DNA from: Pseudomonas sp. Au-Pse12
GTDB taxonomy: Bacteria > Pseudomonadota > Gammaproteobacteria > Pseudomonadales > Pseudomonadaceae
Assembly: GCF_021341665.1 (NCBI RefSeq)
Contig: NZ_JAJTTH010000003.1
Span: 434,001 to 498,000 of the forward strand
DNA length: 64,000 nucleotides
Reading direction: 5' to 3'
This document shows positions 19,424 to 28,247 of this stretch, piece by piece. The notes below the pieces were generated by a model, which saw only the letters and a program-made list of their open reading frames with translations, searched no databases and had not been told where the DNA came from. Made by a program: the position numbers and the translations under genes. The first letter of the stretch is position 1; each line of letters opens with the position of its first letter.

Positions 19424-20380
19424 ATGAAGCTCAGAGCCAGGCCGCTAACGATGAAAACTGACACTGATGGTGATAAAAACTCACAACTTTCCCGACGGCG
19501 GCTGCCGCCCCTGAGCGCCTTGCGCTGCTTCGAAGCGGCGGCGCGCCTGGAAAGCTTCACCCAGGCCGGCGCCGCCCTGCACCTGACCCACGGCGCCATC
19601 AGCCGCGCCGTGCGCGCCCTGGAGGAGGACCTGGGCAGCACGCTGTTCGAGCGCCGCAGCCAACGGGTGTTTCTCACCGCCGCCGGCGCCGAGCTGCTGC
19701 ACAGCGTGACCCAGGCCCTGGACCTGATCGAGCACACCGCCAGCCGCCTGCGGGCACCCGGCCCCGAGGCGCCGCTGGTGCTGTCCTGCGAACCGACCCT
19801 GCTGATGCGCTGGCTGATTCCGCGCATGCCGGGGTTCTATGCCGAGCACCCGCACGTGTCGATCCAGTTGCAGGCCGGTGGCGGGCCCTTCTCGTTCAAT
19901 AGCGGGATCGACCTGGCGATCCGCCGCAACGACTTTGCCTGGAACCGCGAGACCCAGGCCCATTGGCTGTTCGACGAAGCCATAGGGCCGGTGTGCCGTC
20001 CCGAACGACAAGCGGATTGGACGCCCACGCCAGACGGGCTGCCACAACTGGCGGAGCCGGCCCCGCGCCTGCACAGCGCCACCCGGCCACAAGCCTGGGA
20101 ACAGTGGCTGCAGCTCAAGCAACTGCCGACGGCCACCACGGCGCAGGAGCAGGTTTTCGAACATTTCTACTTCAGCCTGCAAGCGGCCGTGGCAGGACTG
20201 GGGCTGGCGATCGCGCCGTGGCAACTGGTACGGGATGATCTGGCGGGCGGGCTGCTGTGCGCGCCCTTCGGTTTTATCGCTGACGGCAGCGCCTACTACC
20301 TGCTGTCGCCCCAGGCCATCGACCCCGACTCAGCGGCCGGAAAGCTGCTGCACTGGCTACGCCGGCAGGCCCTGGCGTAG
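19424..20380 (+). CDS. LysR-type transcriptional regulator (GcvA-like)
   Basis: A LysR regulator of 318 residues (309 if the ATG at 19451 is used). The winged helix-turn-helix PPLSALRCFEAAARLESFTQAGAALHLTHGAISRAVRAL-type region, seen in parts at about residues 27-65, is followed by FERRSQRVFLTAAGAEL. The effector domain starts near 100. Both starts have a weak AGG nearby. It is divergent from the LysE exporter gene, and paired LysR/LysE genes are commonly regulator and target. The inducer is unknown. Confidence 0.88.
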   Translation: MKLRARPLTMKTDTDGDKNSQLSRRRLPPLSALRCFEAAARLESFTQAGAALHLTHGAISRAVRALEEDLGSTLFERRSQRVFLTAAGAELLHSVTQALDLIEHTASRLRAPGPEAPLVLSCEPTLLMRWLIPRMPGFYAEHPHVSIQLQAGGGPFSFNSGIDLAIRRNDFAWNRETQAHWLFDEAIGPVCRPERQADWTPTPDGLPQLAEPAPRLHSATRPQAWEQWLQLKQLPTATTAQEQVFEHFYFSLQAAVAGLGLAIAPWQLVRDDLAGGLLCAPFGFIADGSAYYLLSPQAIDPDSAAGKLLHWLRRQALA

Positions 20381-20384
20381 GTCC

Positions 20385-21299
20385 TCAGGCAGGCGCGGGC
20401 ACGGCCCCCAGCGCCGGGTCCTCGCCGCTGAGCAACTGCACCAGCGCCAGGGCCCCCTTCTGCAAGGGCTGGTTCTTCAGCCAAATCGCATGCACCGGCA
20501 AGGACAGGCCGTTGTCGATGTTCTTGAAATGCAGCCGCCGTAGACGTCCCGCCGCCAGCAATGGCTGGATCACCGACAACGGAAAATTACCCCAGCCAAT
20601 CCCCGCTTCCACCATGTGCAGGGCCATGGCTAGGCTGTCAGTGCGCCACAGCGACTCGCCTATCAGCGGCCGGGTATCACTCAACGGCAGGTCGCGACTG
20701 GCCACCACCACCTGGCGGACCTTGATCAGCTCTTCGAGGTACAGCGAACCATCGCAGGCCTGGAACACCGGGTGCGCCGCGCAAATGCAGGCGATCATCC
20801 GCTCGCTGCCCAGGTACTGGAAATACTCCAGGGCATTCACGCTCAACCCGGCAAACGCCACGCCGACGCTGACCCGGCCGCGGTGCAAAAGCTCCAGCAC
20901 GTCATCCTGGGGCGCGCTGAGCAGCTCGACCTCCAGCAGCGGATAACGCTCGGCAATCAGCTTGATCGCGGCCAGCACCCGTTGCTTGTCGATGTCATCC
21001 ACCACCGCGATCGACAGCTTGCTCTCCAGGCCCAGGGACAGCTCGACGGCATGCACCTGCAGCTGCTTGAGCTGGTCGGCGATCAGCCGCGCGTGGGGCG
21101 CCAGGGACAAGGCCAAAGGCGTGGGCAGCGGCTCGCGATGGCGGCGATCGAACAGCGCATACCCCAGCTCGGCCTCAAGGTTGGCGATGCCCATGCTGAC
21201 TGCCGAAGGCACCTTGCCGAGAAAGCGCGCCGCCGCGGAAAAGGAGCCGCGATCGAGCACGGCGAGAAACAACTGGATGCTGTCGCTGGAAAAATTCAT
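20385..21299 (-). CDS. LysR-type transcriptional regulator
   Basis: A 304-residue LysR regulator with the N-terminal DNA-binding region FLAVLDRGSFSAAARFLGKV and SAVSMGIANLEAELGYALF, and the effector domain from about residue 90. The ATG at 21299 is used; the extra three upstream codons start with TTG. It converges with the GcvA-like gene (4-bp gap) and diverges from the PACE transporter gene 123 bp away. LysR genes next to PACE pumps usually encode their regulators, so control of that gene is likely. Confidence 0.88.
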   Translation of the reverse strand: MNFSSDSIQLFLAVLDRGSFSAAARFLGKVPSAVSMGIANLEAELGYALFDRRHREPLPTPLALSLAPHARLIADQLKQLQVHAVELSLGLESKLSIAVVDDIDKQRVLAAIKLIAERYPLLEVELLSAPQDDVLELLHRGRVSVGVAFAGLSVNALEYFQYLGSERMIACICAAHPVFQACDGSLYLEELIKVRQVVVASRDLPLSDTRPLIGESLWRTDSLAMALHMVEAGIGWGNFPLSVIQPLLAAGRLRRLHFKNIDNGLSLPVHAIWLKNQPLQKGALALVQLLSGEDPALGAVPAPA

Positions 21300-21422
21300 G
21301 GGCGCCAACCTATCAGGAAAACTGAAAGCTTCCGACTTTTTCTGTCATCTGTATTGAAGCTATCTTCTGCGCCCCGTGCCAGCCCCGAGCCGGTCATCCG
21401 CATTCAATACCGAGGAATCCAC

Positions 21423-21854
21423 ATGCAAGGCGTGAAACGCAAACTGGTCTATGTCTCTTTGTTCGAGGTGTTCGGCATGACCTTCTCGGCCCTCGGCCTG
21501 GCCCTGCTCTCGGGCACCTCGCCCAGCAGCACCGGGCCGCTGGCGGTGGTCATCACCAGCATCGCGGTGACCTGGAACTTCATCTACACCAGCCTGTTCG
21601 AGCGCTGGGAGAGCCGCCAGCGGTCACGCACCCGCACCGTCAAGCGACGCATTGCCCATGCCGTGGGTTTCCAGTTGACCCTGATCGTGTTCCTGATCCC
21701 GCTGATTGCCTGGTGGATGGACATCAGCCTGGTGCAGGCCTTCCTCCTGGACCTGGCGCTGATTCTGTTCATCCCTTGCTACACCTTTGCCTTCAACTGG
21801 CTGTTCGACCGGGTTTTCGGCCTGCCCGCCTCGGCCCTGCCCGATCCTGCCTGA
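21423..21854 (+). CDS. PACE family multidrug/biocide efflux transporter
   Basis: A 143-residue protein with four hydrophobic helices arranged as two bacterial transmembrane pairs. Each pair carries the typical RRxxHxxxFE-like and NxxxxxxxFE/D motifs: LVYVSLFEVFGM and TWNFIYTSLFERWE in the first, RRIAHAVGFQLTLI and FAFNWLFDRVFG in the second. This is the PACE (AceI-like) family, which exports chlorhexidine, acriflavine or short diamines. GAGGA lies about 8 nt before the ATG. The adjacent divergent LysR gene fits substrate-induced control. Confidence 0.92.
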   Translation: MQGVKRKLVYVSLFEVFGMTFSALGLALLSGTSPSSTGPLAVVITSIAVTWNFIYTSLFERWESRQRSRTRTVKRRIAHAVGFQLTLIVFLIPLIAWWMDISLVQAFLLDLALILFIPCYTFAFNWLFDRVFGLPASALPDPA

Positions 21855-21954
21855 AGTGCGCGGCTACACGCCTGGAGGCAAATTGGCCGTCGCCGAGGCA
21901 ATGCCAGGCTGTTAAATTCCCATGGCCAACCGGTGCCACGAACAAGGAAACGTC

Positions 21955-22587
21955 ATGGGAACCCCCTGTAGAATTCTCGGCAAAGCCTCGTCCATCAACG
22001 TCAGGAAAGTCTTGTGGACCTGTGAGGAACTTGGGCTTTCCTACCAGCAGGAAGACTGGGGCAGCGGCTTCCAGTCCACGCACACACCCGAGTTTCTGGC
22101 CCTCAACCCGAATGCCCAGGTCCCGGTACTGATCGATGACGCCGGCGTTCTGTGGGAATCCAACAGCATCTGCCGCTACCTGGCCAACCAGCACCCTGGC
22201 TGCGGCCTGCTGCCGATCGCCCCGCGGGCCCGGGCCCTGGTGGAACAGTGGATGGACTGGCAAGCCACCGAGCTCAATCCGTCCTGGAGCTACGCCTTCA
22301 TGGGCCTGGTACGCCAGCATACGGATTTCCAGGACAGCCGGCGCATCAGCGCCAGCCTGCAGGCCTGGAACGCCAAGATGGGCATTCTCGAACGCCAGCT
22401 TGAGCGCTCTGGGGCCTATGTCCTCGGCGAGGATTTCAGCCTCGCGGATATCGTCCTCGGCCTCTCGGTGAATCGCTGGCAGATGACCCCGATGGAGCAT
22501 CCGGACTTCCCCGCCGTGGCCGCCTACTACGAACGCCTGAGCTTGCGCCCGGGGTTCCTGCTGCACGGTCGCAACGGCACCCCTTAG
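21955..22587 (+). CDS. Glutathione S-transferase family protein
   Basis: A 210-residue GST. The thioredoxin-like domain (residues 1-80) has ILGKASSINVRKVLWTCEEL and NPNAQVPVLID with the cis-Pro, then ESNSICRYLA. The helical domain follows with YVLGEDFSLADIVLGLSV. AAGGAAA precedes the ATG at 21955, so the 11 extra upstream codons are rejected. The N-terminal Ser-Ser-Ile region resembles the catalytic position of serine-type GSTs. It probably acts in detoxification; its substrate is unknown. Confidence 0.88.
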   Translation: MGTPCRILGKASSINVRKVLWTCEELGLSYQQEDWGSGFQSTHTPEFLALNPNAQVPVLIDDAGVLWESNSICRYLANQHPGCGLLPIAPRARALVEQWMDWQATELNPSWSYAFMGLVRQHTDFQDSRRISASLQAWNAKMGILERQLERSGAYVLGEDFSLADIVLGLSVNRWQMTPMEHPDFPAVAAYYERLSLRPGFLLHGRNGTP

Positions 22588-22626
22588 CCCCCGTCCCGCC
22601 CCTTTTCAGCTTTGCGGAGATTCGAC

Positions 22627-23370
22627 ATGAATGGACTTAACGTACTACTGACCGGCGCGTGCGGCAGGATCGGCAAAGTGTTTTTCCAGGGCTCCCAGGA
22701 GCGCCATCGCTTCACCCTCACCGACCGGATCGAGCCGGATTTCGAGATCCCCGCGCCGCACCGTTTCGTGCGCCTGGACCTCGACGACCCACACGCCATT
22801 GGCCGCCTGCTGCCGGGGATCGACGTCATCGTGCACCTGGCCGGCATTCCCCACGCCACGGCCAGTTTCGACGAGCTGCTGCCCAACAACATTCTCGCCA
22901 CGACCTACCTGTTCGAAGCCGCGGTGCAGGCCGGATGCCGGCGCCTGGTATTCGCCAGCAGCGCCCAGACCATCGAAGGCTACCCGGTGGATCGGCAGAT
23001 CACCCCAGGCATGCCGGTGATGCCGGCCAACCTGTATGGGGTGAGCAAGTGCTACGGCGAAGCCCTGTGCGCCTTCTATGCCGCCAAGCGCGGGCTGTCC
23101 TGCATTGCCCTGCGCATTGGCGCGTTCGAGGACCCGCAGCACCACGAGCTGACCACCACCCGTGACCTGAGCGCCTGGCTCAGCCCGCGGGATGCGCTGC
23201 AACTGCTGCAACGGGCGGTGGAAACCCCGGGGGTACCGTTCCTGATCGGCCACGGCATTTCCAACAATCGCTTCAAGCGCCTGGACCTCAGCGAAACCAC
23301 CCGGGTGCTCGGCTACAACCCAGTAGACGATGCCTTCCAGGAAGACTTCGGCATCCCCATCACTTACTAA
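22627..23370 (+). CDS. NAD-dependent epimerase/dehydratase, uronate dehydrogenase-like
   Basis: A 247-residue extended short-chain dehydrogenase. The Rossmann motif NVLLTGACGRIGKVFF opens the protein. An Asp in LTDRIEPD suggests a preference for NAD. The catalytic set is Ser-Ser in VFASSAQTIEGY and YGVSK near residue 140. The small size and the segment LYGVSKCYGEALCAFYA resemble uronate dehydrogenase. The substrate is not certain; a sugar or uronic acid is likely. GGAG lies upstream of the ATG at 22627. It follows the GST gene by 39 bp and may be co-transcribed. Confidence 0.8.
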   Translation: MNGLNVLLTGACGRIGKVFFQGSQERHRFTLTDRIEPDFEIPAPHRFVRLDLDDPHAIGRLLPGIDVIVHLAGIPHATASFDELLPNNILATTYLFEAAVQAGCRRLVFASSAQTIEGYPVDRQITPGMPVMPANLYGVSKCYGEALCAFYAAKRGLSCIALRIGAFEDPQHHELTTTRDLSAWLSPRDALQLLQRAVETPGVPFLIGHGISNNRFKRLDLSETTRVLGYNPVDDAFQEDFGIPITY

Positions 23371-23552
23371 GTGATACCGCGCCGCCCTCGGCAAGCCCCG
23401 GGGCGGCGATTGCCAGAAAGCGGCAAGACTTGTCCGTTTGCAGGCAACCCGGCACCGACACCCCAGCCAAACCTTTGATATTCAAGAACGATTTTATCCG
23501 GCATGGATTTTGCTGAGCTACTCGCCTAGTTCTCTCACACAGGTTCCCGATC

Positions 23553-24062
23553 ATGTTGGTCAACGCCCAGAAATCCGTTTCGGTGCAGCCCACCTCGCGC
23601 ACCGATATGGACCCAACCACCGCAGCCGCCAGCGCGCTGTACAGTGGCATGCTGCAACAAGCCCAGAACTCCGTGACCTATCCGGCGTCGCAGTCCTCCA
23701 CCCCGCCAGCCAACAGCGTGGATGACAACGTCAACGCGGCCTTCGCCAAGACCCGCGTCCTGCTCCAGGCCACGCCACCCACCACCAGTGCCGCGCCCAC
23801 CACCAGCGCAACCGAAACCGGTGCCTTGAGCGAGTTCAAGGAGTACATGAGCAAGACCCCGGAACAGCGTCTGCGCGACAGCATCCTCAGAGAATTGGGG
23901 CTGACCGAGGAAGACTTGCAGAACCTGCCACCAGAGCGGCAACTGGCAATCAGCCAGGAAATCGCCCAGCGTATGAAGGACAAGATGCAGATGGCCCAGG
24001 AAGGACAAAATACCCAGAACGGCGCCAAGCCAGTGGACGAGAAGTTCCTCGCCGCGCTGTAA
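23553..24062 (+). CDS. Conserved hypothetical protein, disordered N-terminus with helical C-terminus
   Basis: A 169-residue soluble protein without signal peptide or membrane helix. The first half is Ser/Thr/Pro/Ala-rich and probably disordered (TPPTTSAAPTTSATETG). The second half is charged and helical (LSEFKEYMSKTPEQRLRDSIL, then LPPERQLAISQEIAQRMKDKM). I do not recognise a domain. An AGG lies before the ATG, and a strong terminator follows 13 bp after the stop, so it is a clean single-gene unit. Function unknown. Confidence 0.75.
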   Translation: MLVNAQKSVSVQPTSRTDMDPTTAAASALYSGMLQQAQNSVTYPASQSSTPPANSVDDNVNAAFAKTRVLLQATPPTTSAAPTTSATETGALSEFKEYMSKTPEQRLRDSILRELGLTEEDLQNLPPERQLAISQEIAQRMKDKMQMAQEGQNTQNGAKPVDEKFLAAL

Positions 24063-24075
24063 TGCCACTGAATGT

Positions 24076-24104
24076 AAAAGGGTTCCCAGCGGGAACCCTT
24101 TTTT
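24076..24104 (+). terminator. Rho-independent terminator
   Basis: AAAAGGGTTCCC-AGC-GGGAACCCTTTTTT forms a stem with a 3-base loop and a T-run. It lies between the hypothetical gene (plus) and the convergent BdlA-like gene. Its A-run on the other side lets it serve both. Confidence 0.92.
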
Positions 24105-24122
24105 GTGCCTGCTGGAAAGCGC

Positions 24123-25442
24123 CTACTGCAACTGCAAGGTCGAGTTGAACTGGCTGATGGCATCCACCACATGCCGCGAGCCTTGCTGGATCTCCAGGAT
24201 CACTTCCCCCGCCTCGTTCGCCAGCTCGACCCCCAGCCCGGTGCGGCTCAGGCTCGATTGCATGCTGGTCACCGCGCTCGTCGACAGGTCATGGTTCTTG
24301 CGCACCACCTCGACGATTTCCACCGTCGCCTGGCTGGTACGCGCCGCCAGGCTGCGCACCTCGTCCGCCACCACGGCAAAGCCGCGCCCGTGCTCGCCGG
24401 CCCGGGCCGCCTCAATGGCCGCGTTGAGCGCCAGCAGGTTGGTCTGGTCGGCAATCCCACGGATGGTCTGGACGATGCTGCCGATGATTTCCGACTGCTT
24501 GCTCACCGCGTCGATGCTATGGGCCGCCTGATTGAGGTCATGGGAAATCTGCTGGATGATCTCCACGGTCTGCTGCACCACCTCCGAGCCCTTCTGCGCG
24601 CAGGCGTCGTTCTGCACTGAAGTGCTGTGGGCGGACTCGGCGGCGGAGCGCAGGGTGGTCATTTGATCGGTGATGTCACTGGCGATCTTCACCACCTTGT
24701 ACAGGCGGCCCTTGGCATCGAACAGCGGGTTGTAGGAGGCTTCGAGGAACACCGTCTGGCCGTACTTGTTCTCCCGCTCGAAGCGATGGGAGTGGTACTC
24801 ACCACGGTTCAACGATGCCCAGAATTGCTTGTACTCGGCGGATTCCGCCTCGCTACGGTGGCAGAACATGCTGTGGTGCTGACCGACAATCTCATTCAGC
24901 GAGTACTGCATGGTCTTCAGGAAGTTGTCGTTGGCGGTAATGATCTTGCCATCCGGGCTGAACTCGATAATCGCCATGGAGCGGCCGATGGCGTTCAGCA
25001 GGCTCTGGTTTTCATGTTCGACATGGATACGTTCGGAGACGTCCGAAGCCACCTTGATCACGCTGCGCACCTGGCGATTGGCGTCGAACACCGGCATGTA
25101 GCTGGCCTCGAGCCAGATTTCCCGACCTCGCTTGTCCAGGCGCAGGAAAGTCCCGCTGACCGGCTCGCCCCGTGCCAGGTCGCGCCACAGCTTGGCGTAC
25201 TCCTCGCTGCGGTAGAACTCTTCCTCACAGAAAATCCGGTGGTGCTTGCCGCGGATCTCCTCTGCGGAATAGCCCATGACCTGACAGAAGTTTTCATTGG
25301 CATCGAGCACGACGCCCTCGGCAGAAAACTCGATCATCGCCATGGAACGACTGATCGCCGCCAACTTGGCATTGGCTTCGCTCAGCGCACAATTGAAGCG
25401 TTCGATTTCCTGCAGGTCAGCCTTGTGATGTAGGTTAAACAT
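24123..25442 (-). CDS. bdlA: PAS-PAS methyl-accepting chemotaxis protein, BdlA-like
   Basis: A 439-residue soluble chemoreceptor-like protein with no membrane segments. Two tandem PAS domains (about residues 25-130 and 145-255) show the repeated motifs [40 protein letters not shown] and [22 protein letters not shown]. The C-terminal signalling domain has the hairpin tip [21 protein letters not shown] and [19 protein letters not shown]. The architecture and length match BdlA, the Pseudomonas biofilm-dispersion regulator; an Aer-like energy sensor is the alternative. AAGGTGAT precedes the ATG. The PAS repeats may bind heme or flavin, which the sequence does not prove. Confidence 0.82.
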   Translation of the reverse strand: MFNLHHKADLQEIERFNCALSEANAKLAAISRSMAMIEFSAEGVVLDANENFCQVMGYSAEEIRGKHHRIFCEEEFYRSEEYAKLWRDLARGEPVSGTFLRLDKRGREIWLEASYMPVFDANRQVRSVIKVASDVSERIHVEHENQSLLNAIGRSMAIIEFSPDGKIITANDNFLKTMQYSLNEIVGQHHSMFCHRSEAESAEYKQFWASLNRGEYHSHRFERENKYGQTVFLEASYNPLFDAKGRLYKVVKIASDITDQMTTLRSAAESAHSTSVQNDACAQKGSEVVQQTVEIIQQISHDLNQAAHSIDAVSKQSEIIGSIVQTIRGIADQTNLLALNAAIEAARAGEHGRGFAVVADEVRSLAARTSQATVEIVEVVRKNHDLSTSAVTSMQSSLSRTGLGVELANEAGEVILEIQQGSRHVVDAISQFNSTLQLQ

Positions 25443-25978
25443 GGTTGTATCACCTTCAACGCTGTCTTTTCATTGACGGAAGTTTCTAGTTTTTCAACTG
25501 ATCCACCACAACGTTCCATAAAACGGGCAAGCGCCTCCCTCCATATGAGAGAGGAAGTGTCAGGTGATAAATGATGTTTAATCGGAGAGTCCATGTTGCA
25601 ACGCTCTTATCAAGCCATCCTTTACTTGATGACCCGCTCGCGGGCCTTACCTAACAAAGAATAGAAACTCCATCTAAGTCGACACTCCTGAACCTGCGGC
25701 GCCTCTAATTGCGCACTCTCGCTCTTATTCATGAATTCAATTTCGTAAGCGCAAACCGAGTGGTGCGCCCAGCCTTTTACAACCGCACGAACATCGCGGG
25801 AAAAATACTCAAAAGCCAACAGATAGCAAATTTCACAATTGAGCATAGACAGCCGCAGACTCTATGCAAGGCCACTAGTCAGTCCGTTTTCACAACTTTC
25901 AAAGCGTTGAAATTCATTCGCGACAAGTAACAGACAAGACATAAATAGAGTGTTGCCAAACCCTTCGCGCCAAGCGTT
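25443..25978. other. 536-bp low-GC gap between the BdlA-like gene and a LysR gene
   Basis: This stretch is clearly richer in A+T than its flanks. It must hold the promoter of the BdlA-like gene. Two short minus-strand frames lie in it, 25622-25732 (36 codons from ATG) and 25382-25594 (70 codons, running into the BdlA-like gene). Neither has a convincing ribosome site. I see no repeat, RNA gene or insertion-sequence remnant. Confidence 0.5.
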
Positions 25979-26839
25979 CTAAATCTCGCCAAGGGTTGCC
26001 AGAAATGCCTGGACCAGCGCATTCGATTCCCGTCCGGGAGCCACCACCAGGGCGAACTCGCGTTCGACCGCGCTGCTCAGCGCCAGCACCCGCAAGCCCT
26101 CGCGGTGCGCCGGCAGAGTGCTTTGTGGCACCAGGGTCACGCCCAGGCGCTCACGCACCAGGCTGAAGGCACTGTTCCACTCGCGCACCTCGACCCGCAC
26201 ATCGGCCAGGGGCATGCCGGCTTCGGCCGCCAGGCTGCGGGCATTCACCGAACAGCCGCCGGTGGCCAGGACAAAGGGCTGCGCCAGCAGGGACGCCAGG
26301 TCGATGGTCGAAGCCGGCCAGGGATGATCCTGGGGCAGCACCGCCACCCACGAATCACGTCCCAGCAACCACGAATGGCGCTCGGGCGCCGGGTTGAGCA
26401 CAACCCCGATGTCCACCAACTGCGCCTCGAGCAGGGTTTCGACCTCGTCGTCGCTGACCTCCAGCTGCACCACCTCGACGCCCGGATACAGCGGCTTGAA
26501 ACGCCGCAGCAACGGCGGCAGGAAAGTCGCCAGAACCATGGGGAACCCGGCCAGGCGCAGGTTGCCCTGGGGAATGCCGCGGGCCGTGTCCACCTCCCGA
26601 CGGACCCGGGCCAGGGCGTCGAGCATCACCCGCGCCTGCGCCAGGACCTGCAAGCCGATCGCCGTGGGCAGCGCCTGGCGGTTTTCGCGGGTGAACAGCT
26701 GCACCCCAAGCATGTCCTCCATCTGGGCCAGCGCCTGGCTGGCCCCGGACTGGGTCATGCCCACCTGCTCGGCGGCGCGAGTGATGGTGGTGCATTCGGC
26801 AATTGCCACCAGCAGGCGCCAGTGCATCAGGTTCATCAT
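25979..26839 (-). CDS. LysR-type transcriptional regulator
   Basis: A 286-residue LysR regulator beginning MMNLMHWRLLVAIAE. The helix-turn-helix TITRAAEQVGMTQSGASQAL is at about residues 18-37, followed by LFTRENRQALPTAIGLQVL, and the effector domain includes NSAFSLVRERLGVTLVPQST. The ATG pair at 26839/26836 is preferred, because the longer N-terminus found upstream is not typical of the family. It is divergent from a GST gene 98 bp away, a likely target. Confidence 0.88.
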   Translation of the reverse strand: MMNLMHWRLLVAIAECTTITRAAEQVGMTQSGASQALAQMEDMLGVQLFTRENRQALPTAIGLQVLAQARVMLDALARVRREVDTARGIPQGNLRLAGFPMVLATFLPPLLRRFKPLYPGVEVVQLEVSDDEVETLLEAQLVDIGVVLNPAPERHSWLLGRDSWVAVLPQDHPWPASTIDLASLLAQPFVLATGGCSVNARSLAAEAGMPLADVRVEVREWNSAFSLVRERLGVTLVPQSTLPAHREGLRVLALSSAVEREFALVVAPGRESNALVQAFLATLGEI

Positions 26840-26937
26840 GGCAGTAGCTATCCTTATGGCTGCGCTCTGAAAGATTAATTTTACCCATGCCATCACTCTC
26901 CATGACACTGGCCCACACCTTCACCAGAGACCTGCCG

Positions 26938-27540
26938 ATGAAACTCTATTACGCCCCACAAGCCTGTTCCCTGGCCTCCCATATCGTGCTGCGGGAGCTG
27001 CAATTGCCGTTCGAGGCCATCCGCGTCGACAACCGCAGCAAGCGCACCGCCGACGGCCAGGACTTCCTCGCCATCAACCCCAAGGGTTACGTCGCCGCGC
27101 TGCAACTGGACAATGGCGAAGTGCTCACCGAAGGCCCGGCAATCCTGCAATACCTCGCCGACCTCAAGCCCGAGGCTGGCCTGGCGGCGGCCAACGGCAG
27201 CTGGCAGCGGGTGCGGCTGCAGGAAACCCTGAACTTCATCACCAGCGAAGTTCACGCAATCATGGGCTGGCTGTTCAATCCAGGGTTCGATGAGGCGGTG
27301 AAAGAGGTGTTCAAGCAGAAGCTGTTCAAGCGCCTGGCCTTGCTCGAGCAGACGCTCGAGCGCCAGGACTACCTGCAGGGCGCGCAGTTCGGGATCGCCG
27401 ATGCCTACCTGTTCACCGTCCTGCGCTGGACGGCGCTGTTCGCCATCGATCTTGCAACCTGGCCGGCCCTGTCGCGGTTTCAGGCCCGGGTTGAACAACG
27501 CCCTGCCGTACGTGAAGCCCTGGCGCTGGAATTGGCCTGA
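26938..27540 (+). CDS. Glutathione S-transferase (GstA/beta-like)
   Basis: A 200-residue GST of the bacterial beta type. It opens MKLYYAPQACSLASHIVLREL, where Cys10 and Ser11 occupy the usual beta-class catalytic region. AINPKGYVAAL with the cis-Pro-like turn follows, then LTEGPAILQYLADLKPE, and the helical domain has FGIADAYLFTVLRW. The in-frame codons before the ATG at 26938 are dropped. The divergent LysR gene is its likely regulator. A GC hairpin follows the stop. Probable role in detoxification. Confidence 0.9.
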   Translation: MKLYYAPQACSLASHIVLRELQLPFEAIRVDNRSKRTADGQDFLAINPKGYVAALQLDNGEVLTEGPAILQYLADLKPEAGLAAANGSWQRVRLQETLNFITSEVHAIMGWLFNPGFDEAVKEVFKQKLFKRLALLEQTLERQDYLQGAQFGIADAYLFTVLRWTALFAIDLATWPALSRFQARVEQRPAVREALALELA

Positions 27541-27552
27541 GGGCAGATAGAA

Positions 27553-27575
27553 CGAAGCCCGCAGAGCGGGCTTCG
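27553..27575. terminator. GC-rich stem-loop after the GST gene
   Basis: CGAAGCCCGC-AGA-GCGGGCTTCG has 10-bp perfect arms. It lies 12 bp after the GST stop and 9 bp beyond the stop of the convergent small basic gene. The T-tract is short on both strands, so termination is likely but not certain. Confidence 0.7.
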
Positions 27576-27584
27576 TCAAAGTGA

Positions 27585-27701
27585 TCAGTGACCGAAAACA
27601 TTCACTTCGGTTTTCTTGGCCTTTTTCTCGGCGCGTTTCTCATCTGCGCTCTTTGCCGGCTTTTTCTTGGCATTTTTCTTGGCGTTCATACCTTTGGACA
27701 T
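27585..27701 (-). CDS. Small lysine-rich basic protein (38 residues)
   Basis: An ATG preceded by GGAG at 8 nt encodes 38 residues, beginning MSKGMNAKKNAKKKPAKSA and ending KAKKTEVNVFGH. More than a third of the residues are Lys or Arg, with Ala-Lys repeats like histone-H1 tails. It is too short for ordinary gene calls. Such a peptide could bind nucleic acid or ribosomes, but this is only inferred from charge. It is followed by a hairpin at 27553 and is a single-gene unit. Confidence 0.7.
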   Translation of the reverse strand: MSKGMNAKKNAKKKPAKSADEKRAEKKAKKTEVNVFGH

Positions 27702-27805
27702 GACATTCACTCCACTGATGCGGGAAAGGCTTCAGGTATAGCACCTATAGCCGGCCAGGGTTCTTTTATAATCCCCCCGCCCCTGTTGCCATCTCCGGAA
27801 AGCCC

Positions 27806-28228
27806 ATGCCCGCCCACCTGATCAGCCTGCTTGCCGAGGCCGAACGGCCCTTGCTGAACAAGTTCTACCGCCAGCACCAGTCATCCATGCGCGCCTCCTG
27901 CGACGGCCAACTCTGGGTTGCCAGAAGCACCGAGATCATCGCCGGCATGAGCCTGAGCCCGGTGGCGGAAGGGTATTGGCTGACCGGCTTGTTCGTCGCC
28001 CCGGCCTGTCGCGGCCAAGGGCTGGCGGCCACGCTGGTGGACCAGGCCCGGCAAACCGTCGCCGGCCCGGTCTGGCTGTTCTGCCACCCGGACCTGGAGG
28101 CGCTGTACCGCTCCATGGGCTTTGCCATTGCGGGTCAGTTGCCACAACCGCTGCATGATCGACTGGCCCGCTACCGACGCAGCAAGCCACTGCTGGCCAT
28201 GGTCAGCGGCAACCTGCCACGGCACTGA
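27806..28228 (+). CDS. GNAT family N-acetyltransferase
   Basis: A 140-residue GNAT protein. The acetyl-CoA loop ACRGQGLAATLVDQAR lies near residues 68-83 and follows WLTGLFVAP (motif D/A). The C-terminal LEALYRSMGFAIAGQLP fits motif B. It ends 19 bp from the stop of the convergent deformylase gene. The substrate is unknown. Confidence 0.85.
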   Translation: MPAHLISLLAEAERPLLNKFYRQHQSSMRASCDGQLWVARSTEIIAGMSLSPVAEGYWLTGLFVAPACRGQGLAATLVDQARQTVAGPVWLFCHPDLEALYRSMGFAIAGQLPQPLHDRLARYRRSKPLLAMVSGNLPRH

Positions 28229-28247
28229 CCCAACAGCCCGCTCGCAC

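Noticed and set aside
23381..23405. CGCCGCCC...GGGGCGGCG inverted repeat after the epimerase gene
   Set aside because: No T-tract follows and the loop is long, so termination is not supported.
25622..25732. 36-codon minus-strand frame upstream of the BdlA-like gene
   Set aside because: No ribosome site before its ATG and no recognisable pattern; kept only in the gap description.
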